Source: Terriglobia bacterium
GTDB taxonomy: Bacteria > Acidobacteriota > Terriglobia > Bryobacterales > Bryobacteraceae
NCBI GenBank assembly: GCA_020073265.1
Contig: JAIQFN010000031.1
Span: 1-64,000 of the forward strand
Direction: 5' to 3'
Length of the DNA stretch: 64,000 nucleotides
Notes under the pieces: model-generated
Told to the model about the DNA's origin: nothing
The model's database searches: none
The model's input: only the letters and a program-made list of their open reading frames with translations
Translations under genes and position numbers: made by a program
Part shown: in pieces, positions 12,201 to 18,953 of the stretch
Layout of the letters: each line of letters begins with the position of its first letter
Position numbering within the stretch: the stretch's first letter is position 1

Positions 12201-12328
12201 CAGAATTCTCCGCGCGCCAGGGCAGCGTGCAAATCCAGGTCGGCGTCGCGCATGACATAACAGGGCGCGTCGCGGGTGAGCGTGCCGCCCAGCACGTAGA
12301 AACTCGGGCGTGCCGTTCGCGGCGTCAT
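9242..12328 (-). CDS. AAA_35-like ATPase with transmembrane helix and TPR C-terminus
   Basis: The frame is open to 12484, but the ATG at 12328 overlaps the upstream stop as ATGA and starts exactly at the domain (MTPRTARPSFYVLGGTLT), giving 1028 residues. Residues 10-350 match the AAA-like AAA_35 family: Walker A SRQMGKSS at 48-55 and Walker B APVVIFVDEID at 136-146, followed by a winged-helix-like linker. A single membrane helix lies at about 381-402. The remaining 620 residues are helical and TPR-like (AHAEESLRVSGEL, WIYANLAHAYLIANQPDQA) and probably form a protein-binding superhelix on the other side of the membrane. It is a paralogue of the ATPase domain in the upstream TIR gene. Likely a membrane-anchored STAND-like switch or scaffold; the function is unproven. 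Confidence 0.8.
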   Translation of the reverse strand: MTPRTARPSFYVLGGTLTRDAPCYVMRDADLDLHAALARGEFCYVLTSRQMGKSSLMVRMAVRLREEGVKAVVIDLARLGQNLTPEQWYLGMLGHIGSQLDLEDEVEDYWEAHPQLGPLQRWLGGIRNVVLAHTHAPVVIFVDEIDETRSLPFSADEFFAAIRGLYNERAEVNELNRLTFCLLGVATPSDLIQDTRTTPFNIGHRIDLTDFTAQEGQVLLRGLSRAGPHAPLLLSRILHWTGGHPYLTQRLCQAVAEDHHIRTPGAIDRLCEDLFLSNKARDQEENLLFVRDRMLRGATNPVELLTVYSSIRTGKLVQDDPANPLFNQLRLAGVVRTEDGYLRVRNRIYERVFNQKWVEANQPLDEVERQRAAERRGRMKVLRWAVSLVSLFAALASLALWQWHTARQNAAAFRQIADSGLSATSTVANDIYAASGSRPELLGLYAKIVQATGPFLETMLRIEPNNPYAMNLKANSLYVAVDDAIRRGDKTAARAHAEESLRVSGELRNSSDIRIRAIAARLSAAAAEAFSQLGDSSKGEAASEQAESIAQDVSRRMKPNDEFIMQSLSTTYNMLGAAEEGMDHWDRAVQLYQRNVGMQQKVSDLYLQKGGDARIFQVVHDALEERNRIAQIEFDNHQYGAARKTLEERSLGIANTLVAWNDKPERQRSDAQKRQARADLWDVEDRLGAVLAAQKSTWSDALRYDSQAVDTAGKLVQAERSSANRKKLEESVGALARIQSLMGLTQDAMHGYVRYIALIRERANDEPSSEVSAKLGGAYLELAGFEEHHGSKSAAPADYESALDSLSKVVNKDASVQRDIATANLKLADVESDFGQTDQAREHCRQAARASERSLALERKTDAATDASVQIAIASDYQNLAFGKLGSGDRKGALDALAKMLDTAKAAVSAAQASLTGKPSQQVKSSAAVAYGTLAWAELLNGHSPESIQAAQAALQLDNQPAWIYANLAHAYLIANQPDQARSTYLAHRGDEMYDQPFELAVPDDFRQLRKLGLDRPAMASVEKMFGK

Positions 12329-14256
12329 AACATCTGGCGCTTCAGATAAGCGGCGTAGACACCGCAACGCAGGCGCGACTCTTCGGCCGAATCGCCCGCC
12401 AGGACGCCGGCGCTGCGCAGGCGAAAGAAAGCGTCGCGCGACATGCCGGGGTGGCCCGCCAGCACGCCGCGGACGGCGGCGCACAACTCCGCATCTTTGG
12501 CGAGCAGGACCAGCATGCGGCGCAGGTGATCGCCGAACGGTCCTTCGTCGCGGCTGGCGGATGGCTCGAAGGACTCCATGCTGACGCCGGGCTTGCTGAG
12601 TTCCTGTAACCCTCGCCGCGACAGGAATGGATGGCCTCCCACCAGTTCGTAAAAGCGGCTCAACTCGCCGGCACTCTGAAGCGGTGATTTGTAGCGGCGA
12701 TTCAGCTCCGCGACCTGTTCGGGCGAGAAATCCTGAAGAACGATCTTCGTTCCCACGTTGAAAGGCGACTGATTGAGATCCTGGATGAACAGGTGCGGCT
12801 CGGTGGCGTGCACGATCGCCATGGTCAAGCGGCTCCAGGGACCATCGGGTTCGAGCGAGCGCTCATTGTGCCAGGCGCGGAACAAGCCGAACACCTGGGT
12901 CGCGAAATCGCAGGTGAACAGGCGGTCCACTTCGTCCATGCCCCAGACCAGCGGCCGGTCGAGCCGGCGCAACACCTCGCGCTTGAGGAACCGCTCGAAC
13001 GCGAGGTTGGCGTTGGACATGCGCTGGGGCGTCCAGTTCTCCTCCGAGAAGTCCAGCTCGAGCTGGTCGGCGAGCAGCTCCGCCAAGCCTCGAAAGAAAG
13101 TCCCAACCGACTTGAGGTCGTCCTGGCTGAGTTTCTGAAAATCGGTGAGCACCACCTTGGAACCAGAGGCGCGCGCCTGGCCGAGACCGCGCGCCAGCAG
13201 CGACGTCTTGCCCATCTGGCGGGGGCCTTTGATGAGCACGATGGAGTCGCGGTTCGCGATGGCTTCCAGGAACTCGTCGTCGGTGCGGCGGACGATGTAG
13301 TATTCCGAATCGAGCGGCACGGCGCCGTGGCCGTCGCCGGTGTCGAGGTGGACGCGGCGCGCGGGCGGATTCTCGAGCACCGGCAGCAGCTCGCTCCAAA
13401 GCCGCTGGTTGTCGGGTGTTCCCGTCCACATCGCGTATTGAATGGGGTCCAGGATCGGGCCCAGCGGGTCGGGTAATTTTCCTTCCAGGTTCACGCGCAC
13501 GGGCACCAGGTAGGGCTTTCCGCCGTGGTGCTGCGCCGCGTCTTTGGCGATCTCCACCTCGAGGCCGAGCATTTCGCTATGGACGGAGGCCTCCGACAGA
13601 AGCGGGATGACGATGTCGGAGCTTCGGACTTGCTGCTCGATCTCGCGGGCCCACTCCATGCCCGGTTTGAGATGGCGATCGATGAACACCGACGCTCCCT
13701 CGAGCCGGATCTCGGATTCCAAGAAATGCAGCAGCTCTTCGTCGGGATGGGCGTCGCGTTTGTAGGCCAGCATGATGCGGCGGTTGGCCAACTTGAGATC
13801 CGGCGCGCGCGACGCATCGTGGCCGGTCTCCACGCCGCCGGGCTGGATACCCATGTTGTGGAGCGCCTGCGTCAAGCGGTTCAGGATTCCGGACATCCCT
13901 TCGTGCGGCAGCTCGATGGCCGCGATGCCCGCCAGCGCGTGACGCCAGGCCGGTGCCGCCTGCTGGAACTGCGCGTAGTTGATCCCGCACAGCACCGGAA
14001 GAATGCGCCGGTTTTCTTCGCTGGCCCGAATCACCTCGCGCTGCACCTGCGCCGACTGCACCGAGTGCGGCGAGATCAGAAGCACCATGGCCCGGCACTC
14101 CACGATCACCTCGGTCAGGTACTCCATGTAGTTGAAGCCGACGCGGCTGTCGCGATCGTAATACCAGGTGGCGAAGCCGGCCGCCTCAAGCCCCCGCGCA
14201 AGTTGTTCGGTCAGGTCGCGGTCGGCGTTCTGATAGCTGATGAAGACTTGGTGCAT
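12325..14256 (-). CDS. Double TIR-domain protein with AAA_35-like ATPase domain
   Basis: First gene of the three-gene operon. GTG at 14262 or ATG at 14256 could start it; the ATG opens directly into TIR strand one (HQVFISYQNADRDL) and has GGGA upstream (643 residues). TIR1 spans about 2-133 with a Glu at 74 (AQVQREVIRA), the position of the NAD-hydrolase catalytic Glu. TIR2 spans about 160-298 (IMLAYKRDAHPDEELLHFL, LLSEASVHSEMLGLEVEIA) with Glu 233 and 235. The rest is an AAA_35-type ATPase: Walker A GPRQMGKTS at 344-352, Walker B LVWGMDEVD near 436-444. TIR domains cleave NAD+ or make cyclic ADP-ribose signals, or serve as adaptors. Two TIRs before a STAND-like ATPase suggests a threat-sensing effector; this is inference. 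Confidence 0.85.
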   Translation of the reverse strand: MHQVFISYQNADRDLTEQLARGLEAAGFATWYYDRDSRVGFNYMEYLTEVIVECRAMVLLISPHSVQSAQVQREVIRASEENRRILPVLCGINYAQFQQAAPAWRHALAGIAAIELPHEGMSGILNRLTQALHNMGIQPGGVETGHDASRAPDLKLANRRIMLAYKRDAHPDEELLHFLESEIRLEGASVFIDRHLKPGMEWAREIEQQVRSSDIVIPLLSEASVHSEMLGLEVEIAKDAAQHHGGKPYLVPVRVNLEGKLPDPLGPILDPIQYAMWTGTPDNQRLWSELLPVLENPPARRVHLDTGDGHGAVPLDSEYYIVRRTDDEFLEAIANRDSIVLIKGPRQMGKTSLLARGLGQARASGSKVVLTDFQKLSQDDLKSVGTFFRGLAELLADQLELDFSEENWTPQRMSNANLAFERFLKREVLRRLDRPLVWGMDEVDRLFTCDFATQVFGLFRAWHNERSLEPDGPWSRLTMAIVHATEPHLFIQDLNQSPFNVGTKIVLQDFSPEQVAELNRRYKSPLQSAGELSRFYELVGGHPFLSRRGLQELSKPGVSMESFEPSASRDEGPFGDHLRRMLVLLAKDAELCAAVRGVLAGHPGMSRDAFFRLRSAGVLAGDSAEESRLRCGVYAAYLKRQML

Positions 14257-14390
14257 CGGCACGTCCCGTTGTGCAATGCCGGATCGCTCCGCTAGGGGAG
14301 CCGTATGAACGATGTTAGCTCATCGGGAATGCACGGGCGCGTGTCCCGCGTGTTATGCTACCCAGTTGCTTCCCACGTAGGAGGGGCGAG

Positions 14391-15800
14391 ATGAATCCCA
14401 AGGAAGTCCTGGAGTTTGCCAAGAAGAAGGAAGCGCGCCAGGTGGATCTGCGCTTCACCGACCTGCCAGGCCTGCAGCAGCACGTTTCCTATCCCATCGA
14501 CCAGCTCACCGAAGACTCGTTCGAGGAAGGCTTCGGCATCGACGGCTCCAGCATTCGCGGCTGGGCGGCCATCAACGAGAGCGACATGCTGCTGATTCCG
14601 GACGCCTCCACCGCGTTCATGGATCCGTTCGGCGAGATCCGCACGCTGGTGATGACCAGCGATGTGATCGATCCGATCACGCGCCAGCATTACGAACGCG
14701 ATCCGCGCTGGATCGCCCGAAAAGCCGAGATGTATCTGAAGAACAGCGGCATCGCCGACACGTCCTACTTTGGGGCCGAGGCGGAGTTCTTCATTTTCGA
14801 CAGCGTGCGCTTCGATCAGGACCAGCACTCCGGCTACTACTTCATCGACGCCGAGGAAGGACGCTGGAACTCGGGCCGCGAGGCCAACAATCTCGGCTAC
14901 CGGCCGCGCTACAAGGAAGGTTATTTCCCGGTGCCGCCGACGGATCACTATCAGGATCTGCGCGCGGAGATGGTGGAGACCATGATCCGCTGCGGCTTGC
15001 AGATCGAGTGCCACCATCACGAAGTGGCCACCGGCGGGCAGTGCGAGATCGACCAGCGCTTCAACACGCTGGTGAAATCGGCCGACAACATGATGCTGTA
15101 CAAGTACGTGATCCGCAACGTCGCCTATCAATACGGCAAGTCGGTGACGTTCATGCCGAAGCCCTTGTACGGCGACAATGGCAGCGGGATGCACACGCAT
15201 CAGAGCCTGTGGAAGGACGGCAAGCCGCTGTTCGCCGCGGATTTGTACGCCGGCCTGAGCCAGCTCGCATTGTGGTACATCGGCGGGCTGCTGAAGCACG
15301 CGCGCGCGCTGTCGGCGATCATCGCGCCCACCACCAACAGCTACAAGCGTCTGGTGCCCGGTTATGAGGCGCCCGTGAACCTGGCGTATTCGCGCCGCAA
15401 TCGTTCGGCTGCGGTGCGTATCCCGATGTATTCGGCGAGTCCCAAGGCCAAGCGCGTGGAGTTTCGCCCGCCCGATCCGTCGTCGAATCCCTACATGGCG
15501 TTCGCGGCCATGCTGATGGCGGGACTGGACGGCATTCTGAACAAGATCGCTCCCGGCGAGCCGCTCGATAAGGACATCTACGATCTTTCGCCGGAGGAGA
15601 TGCGCAACGTTCCGAGCATGCCGTCTTCGCTCGAAGAAGCGCTGGGGTGCCTGGAAGACGATCACGCTTTCCTGCTGAAGGGCGACGTGTTCACCGAAGA
15701 GCTGCTCGAGACCTTCATCAACTACAAGCGCCGCAGCGAGGCGGATGCGATTCGTCTGCGCCCGCATCCGTACGAGTTCGCGCTGTACTACGACATCTAG
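14391..15800 (+). CDS. glnA: Type I glutamine synthetase
   Basis: 469 residues from the ATG at 14391, which has AGGAGGGG 5-12 bases upstream; an in-frame ATG at 14355 lacks one. It makes glutamine from glutamate, ammonia and ATP. The sequence shows [11 protein letters not shown], the metal site [10 protein letters not shown], the [13 protein letters not shown] histidine/metal segment and [23 protein letters not shown] carries the Tyr of the adenylylation site typical of GSI-beta enzymes, so control by a GlnE-type adenylyltransferase is likely. It stands divergent from the TIR operon, with about 130 bases between them. Full length. Confidence 0.97.
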   Translation: MNPKEVLEFAKKKEARQVDLRFTDLPGLQQHVSYPIDQLTEDSFEEGFGIDGSSIRGWAAINESDMLLIPDASTAFMDPFGEIRTLVMTSDVIDPITRQHYERDPRWIARKAEMYLKNSGIADTSYFGAEAEFFIFDSVRFDQDQHSGYYFIDAEEGRWNSGREANNLGYRPRYKEGYFPVPPTDHYQDLRAEMVETMIRCGLQIECHHHEVATGGQCEIDQRFNTLVKSADNMMLYKYVIRNVAYQYGKSVTFMPKPLYGDNGSGMHTHQSLWKDGKPLFAADLYAGLSQLALWYIGGLLKHARALSAIIAPTTNSYKRLVPGYEAPVNLAYSRRNRSAAVRIPMYSASPKAKRVEFRPPDPSSNPYMAFAAMLMAGLDGILNKIAPGEPLDKDIYDLSPEEMRNVPSMPSSLEEALGCLEDDHAFLLKGDVFTEELLETFINYKRRSEADAIRLRPHPYEFALYYDI

Positions 15801-15804
15801 TTCC

Positions 15805-16170
15805 ATGTCCGAACCATTCCGGCTGTCGAAGATCGGCGTCATCATGCTGGGAGTAGCCGACCTGGAGAAGTCAGTGCCGTTCTACCGCGATCGGCTGGGC
15901 TTGAAACTGTCGGGCCAGTTCGAAGGCTTCGCGTTTTTCGACGCGGGCGTTCCGCTGGTTTTGAACACCGGTCTGGTAAAGGCCACCGGGCGCGGCGCCG
16001 GCGCGACTGAAGTGGTGTTCGCGGTCGAGCATGTGCGAGCGGCCTACGAAGCGCTTCGCCAGCAGGGCGTCGAATTCGCCAACGAGCCGCGGGTGGTGTC
16101 GGGCGCAAATTGGGCGGCTAATTTCAGCGATCCCGACGGCCACTTCCTTTCCGTCTTCGGCCCCGAATAG
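15805..16170 (+). CDS. VOC (glyoxalase/bleomycin resistance) family protein
   Basis: 121 residues, one VOC domain made of two beta-alpha-beta-beta-beta units: KIGVIMLGVADLEKSVPFY at the start and FSDPDGHFLSVFGPE at the end, the latter with the Glu that usually ligates the metal. The open frame reaches back to 15745 inside glnA, but the ATG at 15805, four bases after the glnA stop, fits the domain. VOC proteins include glyoxalase I, dioxygenases and antibiotic-binding proteins; nothing here decides among them. The first family metal ligand is not obvious in the SKIGVIML strand, so it may lack catalysis. Confidence 0.8.
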   Translation: MSEPFRLSKIGVIMLGVADLEKSVPFYRDRLGLKLSGQFEGFAFFDAGVPLVLNTGLVKATGRGAGATEVVFAVEHVRAAYEALRQQGVEFANEPRVVSGANWAANFSDPDGHFLSVFGPE

Positions 16171-16217
16171 CCGTCGCGCGGAAGCGCGGCTGTACACTGG
16201 TAGTTCGCCCGCTCTCC

Positions 16218-17474
16218 ATGCCGCAGAACTCCGGTCCGCCGGCTCGCGCCGCTTTCAGCTATCCGAATTTCCGGTTCTACATGACGGCCCGGTTCCTGAC
16301 CGTGGCGTCGACCGAGATGCAGGCCGTGGCGGTGGCGTGGCAGATCTATGGACTCACGCATCGTCCGCTGGATCTCGGTCTGGTAGGGCTGGCGCAGTTC
16401 GCGCCCGGCATTTTTTTGTTTTTGTTCGCGGGCAAGACGGCGGACCAGTACCCGCGCCAGCGGATCATTCAAAGCTGTTATACCGGGTTCTCGCTGTGCT
16501 CGGTCCTGTTGCTTTCGCTCGCGCTGCATGGCCTGGCGGTGGTGTGGCCGATCTACGCGGTGCTGATTGCGAATGGCGTGGTGCGCGCCTTCAACGGACC
16601 CGCGGGACAGGCGTTCCTGCCGCTGCTGGTGTCCGAAGAACATTTTCCGAATGCGGTGACCTGGAGTTCTTCCATTTTCCAGTCGGCGGTTGTTCTGGGG
16701 CCAACGCTGGGAGGCCTTATTTACGGGCTGACTTCCAGTCCCGTGCCGGTGTACTGCTGCGCGGCGGCCGGTTATCTGACCGCGATGCTGCTGGTGTCGA
16801 TGATCCGCTTGCAATTCGTGGCGCGCGCTCGCGGGGCGTCATCGGCCCTGGTGCTGGAGGGCTTGCAGTACATCTGGCGAAACAAACTGGTGCTGGGCAG
16901 CATTTCGCTGGACCTGTTCGCAGTGCTGCTGGGCGGAGCCGTTGCGCTTCTGCCGGTTTACGCGCGCGACATCCTCAACGCGGGGGCGTACGGGCTGGGA
17001 GTGTTGCGCAGCGCGCCGGCGCTGGGCGCGGTTCTGATGGCGATTGCTCTCGCGTATCGCCCACTGCGCCGGCGCGCGGGGATCACGCTGCTGTGCTGCG
17101 TATTCGGGTTCGGGACCTTCACGGTGATTTTCGGGATCTCGCGCAGCATGGCCGTCTCGCTGGTCGCGCTGGCGCTGATCGGCGCTTGCGACATGGTGAG
17201 CGTGATCGTGCGGCACACGCTGGTGCAACTCGCGACGCCGGATGCGATGCGCGGGCGGGTGAGCGCGGTGAACACGCTGTTCATCGGGGCGTCCAACGAA
17301 GTGGGGCAGTTCGAATCCGGCATCACGGCGCAGTGGTTCGGGACGGTGCCGGCGGTGGTGTTGGGCGGTTTGGGAACCATCGCGATCGTGTTGCTGTGGG
17401 CCCGGATGTTTCCGGCGCTGCGCAAAGTGGACCAGCTGGTTCCGGCGCAGGCGGCCGTGTCGCGAACACCGTAG
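16218..17474 (+). CDS. MFS transporter (EntS/DUF894-like exporter)
   Basis: 418 residues with about 12 hydrophobic helices. The A-like motif between helices 2 and 3 is GKTADQYPRQRI. The opening YPNFRFYMTARFLTVASTEMQ and FNGPAGQAFLPLLV are characteristic of the EntS/enterobactin-exporter-like branch of the major facilitator superfamily, which exports siderophores or drugs using the proton gradient. The later GRVSAVNTLFIGASNEVGQFESG helix is also diagnostic. The substrate is unknown; no siderophore genes are nearby. The last membrane helix runs close to the C-terminus. Confidence 0.85.
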   Translation: MPQNSGPPARAAFSYPNFRFYMTARFLTVASTEMQAVAVAWQIYGLTHRPLDLGLVGLAQFAPGIFLFLFAGKTADQYPRQRIIQSCYTGFSLCSVLLLSLALHGLAVVWPIYAVLIANGVVRAFNGPAGQAFLPLLVSEEHFPNAVTWSSSIFQSAVVLGPTLGGLIYGLTSSPVPVYCCAAAGYLTAMLLVSMIRLQFVARARGASSALVLEGLQYIWRNKLVLGSISLDLFAVLLGGAVALLPVYARDILNAGAYGLGVLRSAPALGAVLMAIALAYRPLRRRAGITLLCCVFGFGTFTVIFGISRSMAVSLVALALIGACDMVSVIVRHTLVQLATPDAMRGRVSAVNTLFIGASNEVGQFESGITAQWFGTVPAVVLGGLGTIAIVLLWARMFPALRKVDQLVPAQAAVSRTP

Positions 17475-17513
17475 CGCTGTCGCGTTGTATACTGAATGCC
17501 CGACGAGGATCCA

Positions 17514-18041
17514 ATGCACAATCGACTGTGTCGTCCAACCATGTTGCTGAACGCTCTCGCGCTGGTGCTGGCTTCCGGAATTTCGGCGCTGGCGTCCGAT
17601 GCGGCTCCGGCCACTTATGTCACGAGCGCGGAGATCGACGCGGCGTTGAAGGAAGCGCCAGCCGACCGTACCACCTACGACAAGGTGATCAAAACGGTAG
17701 ACGAGGGCGATTACAAAGTGTCGGTGGTCATTCTCCGGCGCATCCTGAAGCCCGGCAGCGTGGATCGCGGCCTGTCGCACACCAAGGTGACCGAGGTGTA
17801 TCAGATGCTCAAGGGTTCCGGGACGCTCGAGACCGGTGGAACGATGTCGGACACCAGCCCGGTGGATCTCACCGAGCAGGCCGCGGGACCAAGCGTGCGC
17901 GGCACGATCAAAGGCGGTCAGACGCGCCATCTTGGCCCCGGCGACGTTGCGGTAGTCCTTCCGGGCGTGCCGCACCGGTTCAGCAAGCTGGACAGCACGG
18001 TGACGTACCTGGTGACGCGCATCGAGGCGAAGGGGCGCTAG
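17514..18041 (+). CDS. Secreted cupin-domain protein
   Basis: 175 residues from the ATG at 17514, chosen over an ATG at 17496 because GAGGA lies just upstream and a signal peptide (MLLNALALVLASGISALASDA) follows. A TATACT -10-like box at 17488-17493 precedes it. The cupin barrel shows RGLSHTKVTEVYQMLKGSGTLETGG and GDVAVVLPGVPHRFSKLD; the His, Glu and late His fit the metal-binding set of cupins. Likely a periplasmic small-molecule-binding or metal enzyme of unknown substrate. Confidence 0.75.
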   Translation: MHNRLCRPTMLLNALALVLASGISALASDAAPATYVTSAEIDAALKEAPADRTTYDKVIKTVDEGDYKVSVVILRRILKPGSVDRGLSHTKVTEVYQMLKGSGTLETGGTMSDTSPVDLTEQAAGPSVRGTIKGGQTRHLGPGDVAVVLPGVPHRFSKLDSTVTYLVTRIEAKGR

Positions 18042-18057
18042 CCGCCTCAAGGCGGCT
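18040..18057. terminator. Stem-loop between convergent genes
   Basis: AGCCGCC and GGCGGCT are exact inverted repeats with a TCAA loop, placed at the end of the cupin gene and 40 bases from the stop of the converging enoyl-CoA hydratase gene. No T-run follows on either side, so it may be a weak bidirectional terminator or an mRNA-end protector. Confidence 0.5.
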
Positions 18058-18096
18058 GCAGCCAGGATTGGCTGCCCCACCACTAAGTGGACGGTT

Positions 18097-18858
18097 TCAC
18101 TTTTTGCGGTTGCGGTATTCGGCCATGGCTTGCTGGTGGTCGTCGGACCGCAGCGAGAGTTCCTGGTAGTGCAGATAATTCGAGAACGCGCGGTCGTAGT
18201 CCGATTCAAACGCGGCGGTGACCAGTTTTTTCGAGAAGGTCTGCGCGGTGGGGCCGCCCTTCAGCACGCCCGCGATGACGGACTGCGCGGTCTCGTCCAG
18301 CTTTTCGTCCGGCACCACCCAATCGACCAAGCCGATCCGCAGCGCTTCGTCGGCTCCGATCAGCTCGCCGGTGAGCACCATGCGCCGGGCGCGGCCGAGC
18401 CCGATGAAGCGCGGCAGGCGGTAAGTGCCCATTCCGGGGATGAGCGCTTCCATCACGGCCGGAAGCCCGAGCTTGGCGCCCGGAGCGGCGATGCGCAGGT
18501 CGCACGCCAGCGCCACTTGAAGCCCGCCGCCGATGGCATAGCCGCGGATCTTGGCGACGGTGAGCGCGTCCAGTTGCTCGAGCCGGCGCATGGCTTCGTC
18601 GAAGCTGCGGAACCAGTCGATCTTCAGTTCGCCGGCCGAGAGCGCGCGCAGGTCGACGCCGGAGGAAAACGATCGCCCCTGCCCGGTGACCACCACGGCG
18701 CGAATGTCGGGCGACCGTTCCAGTTCGTCGAGAGCGGCGTGGAAATCATGCGCCATCTGCCAATTTTCGGCGTTGAGCACTTCCGGGCGATTCATCACCA
18801 GCTCGGCGAGATTGCCGCGCTTCTCGAGATAGATGGCGTTGGGCCGCTGTGTTTCCAT
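18097..18858 (-). CDS. Enoyl-CoA hydratase/isomerase family protein
   Basis: 253 residues, complete crotonase fold. The oxyanion-hole segments are VVVTGQGRSFSSGVDLRAL and IRGYAIGGGLQVALACDLRIA, and the trimer helix region GLVDWVVPDEKL is present. Family members hydrate, isomerise or hydrolyse acyl-CoA thioesters. The usual Glu pair of true hydratases is not clear (LPAVMEALIPGMGTYRLPR carries one Glu), so an isomerase-like activity is possible. The ATG lies only six bases from a promoter -10-like box, suggesting a leaderless message. Confidence 0.85.
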   Translation of the reverse strand: METQRPNAIYLEKRGNLAELVMNRPEVLNAENWQMAHDFHAALDELERSPDIRAVVVTGQGRSFSSGVDLRALSAGELKIDWFRSFDEAMRRLEQLDALTVAKIRGYAIGGGLQVALACDLRIAAPGAKLGLPAVMEALIPGMGTYRLPRFIGLGRARRMVLTGELIGADEALRIGLVDWVVPDEKLDETAQSVIAGVLKGGPTAQTFSKKLVTAAFESDYDRAFSNYLHYQELSLRSDDHQQAMAEYRNRKK

Positions 18859-18864
18859 GAAGCG

Positions 18865-18894
18865 AGTCTATTCCGATGGCGCTCTTCGGCGCAA
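18865..18894 (-). promoter_or_regulatory. Candidate promoter of the enoyl-CoA hydratase gene
   Basis: On the minus strand TTGCGC (18889-18894) and TAGACT (18865-18870) are separated by 18 bases. The -10 box ends six bases before the ATG at 18858, so transcription would begin at or next to the start codon (leaderless). Seen in sequence; function inferred. Confidence 0.4.
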
Positions 18895-18953
18895 CGCCGG
18901 CGACGCAGGCCCGGTTATACTGGTCTCAAGGACGCTCCCTTCGCATCCGTCAC

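Noticed and set aside
10313-12349. 678-codon plus-strand open frame opposite the AAA-TPR gene
   Set aside because: Same reason: antisense shadow with no recognisable motif, while the minus strand shows clear Walker and TPR motifs.
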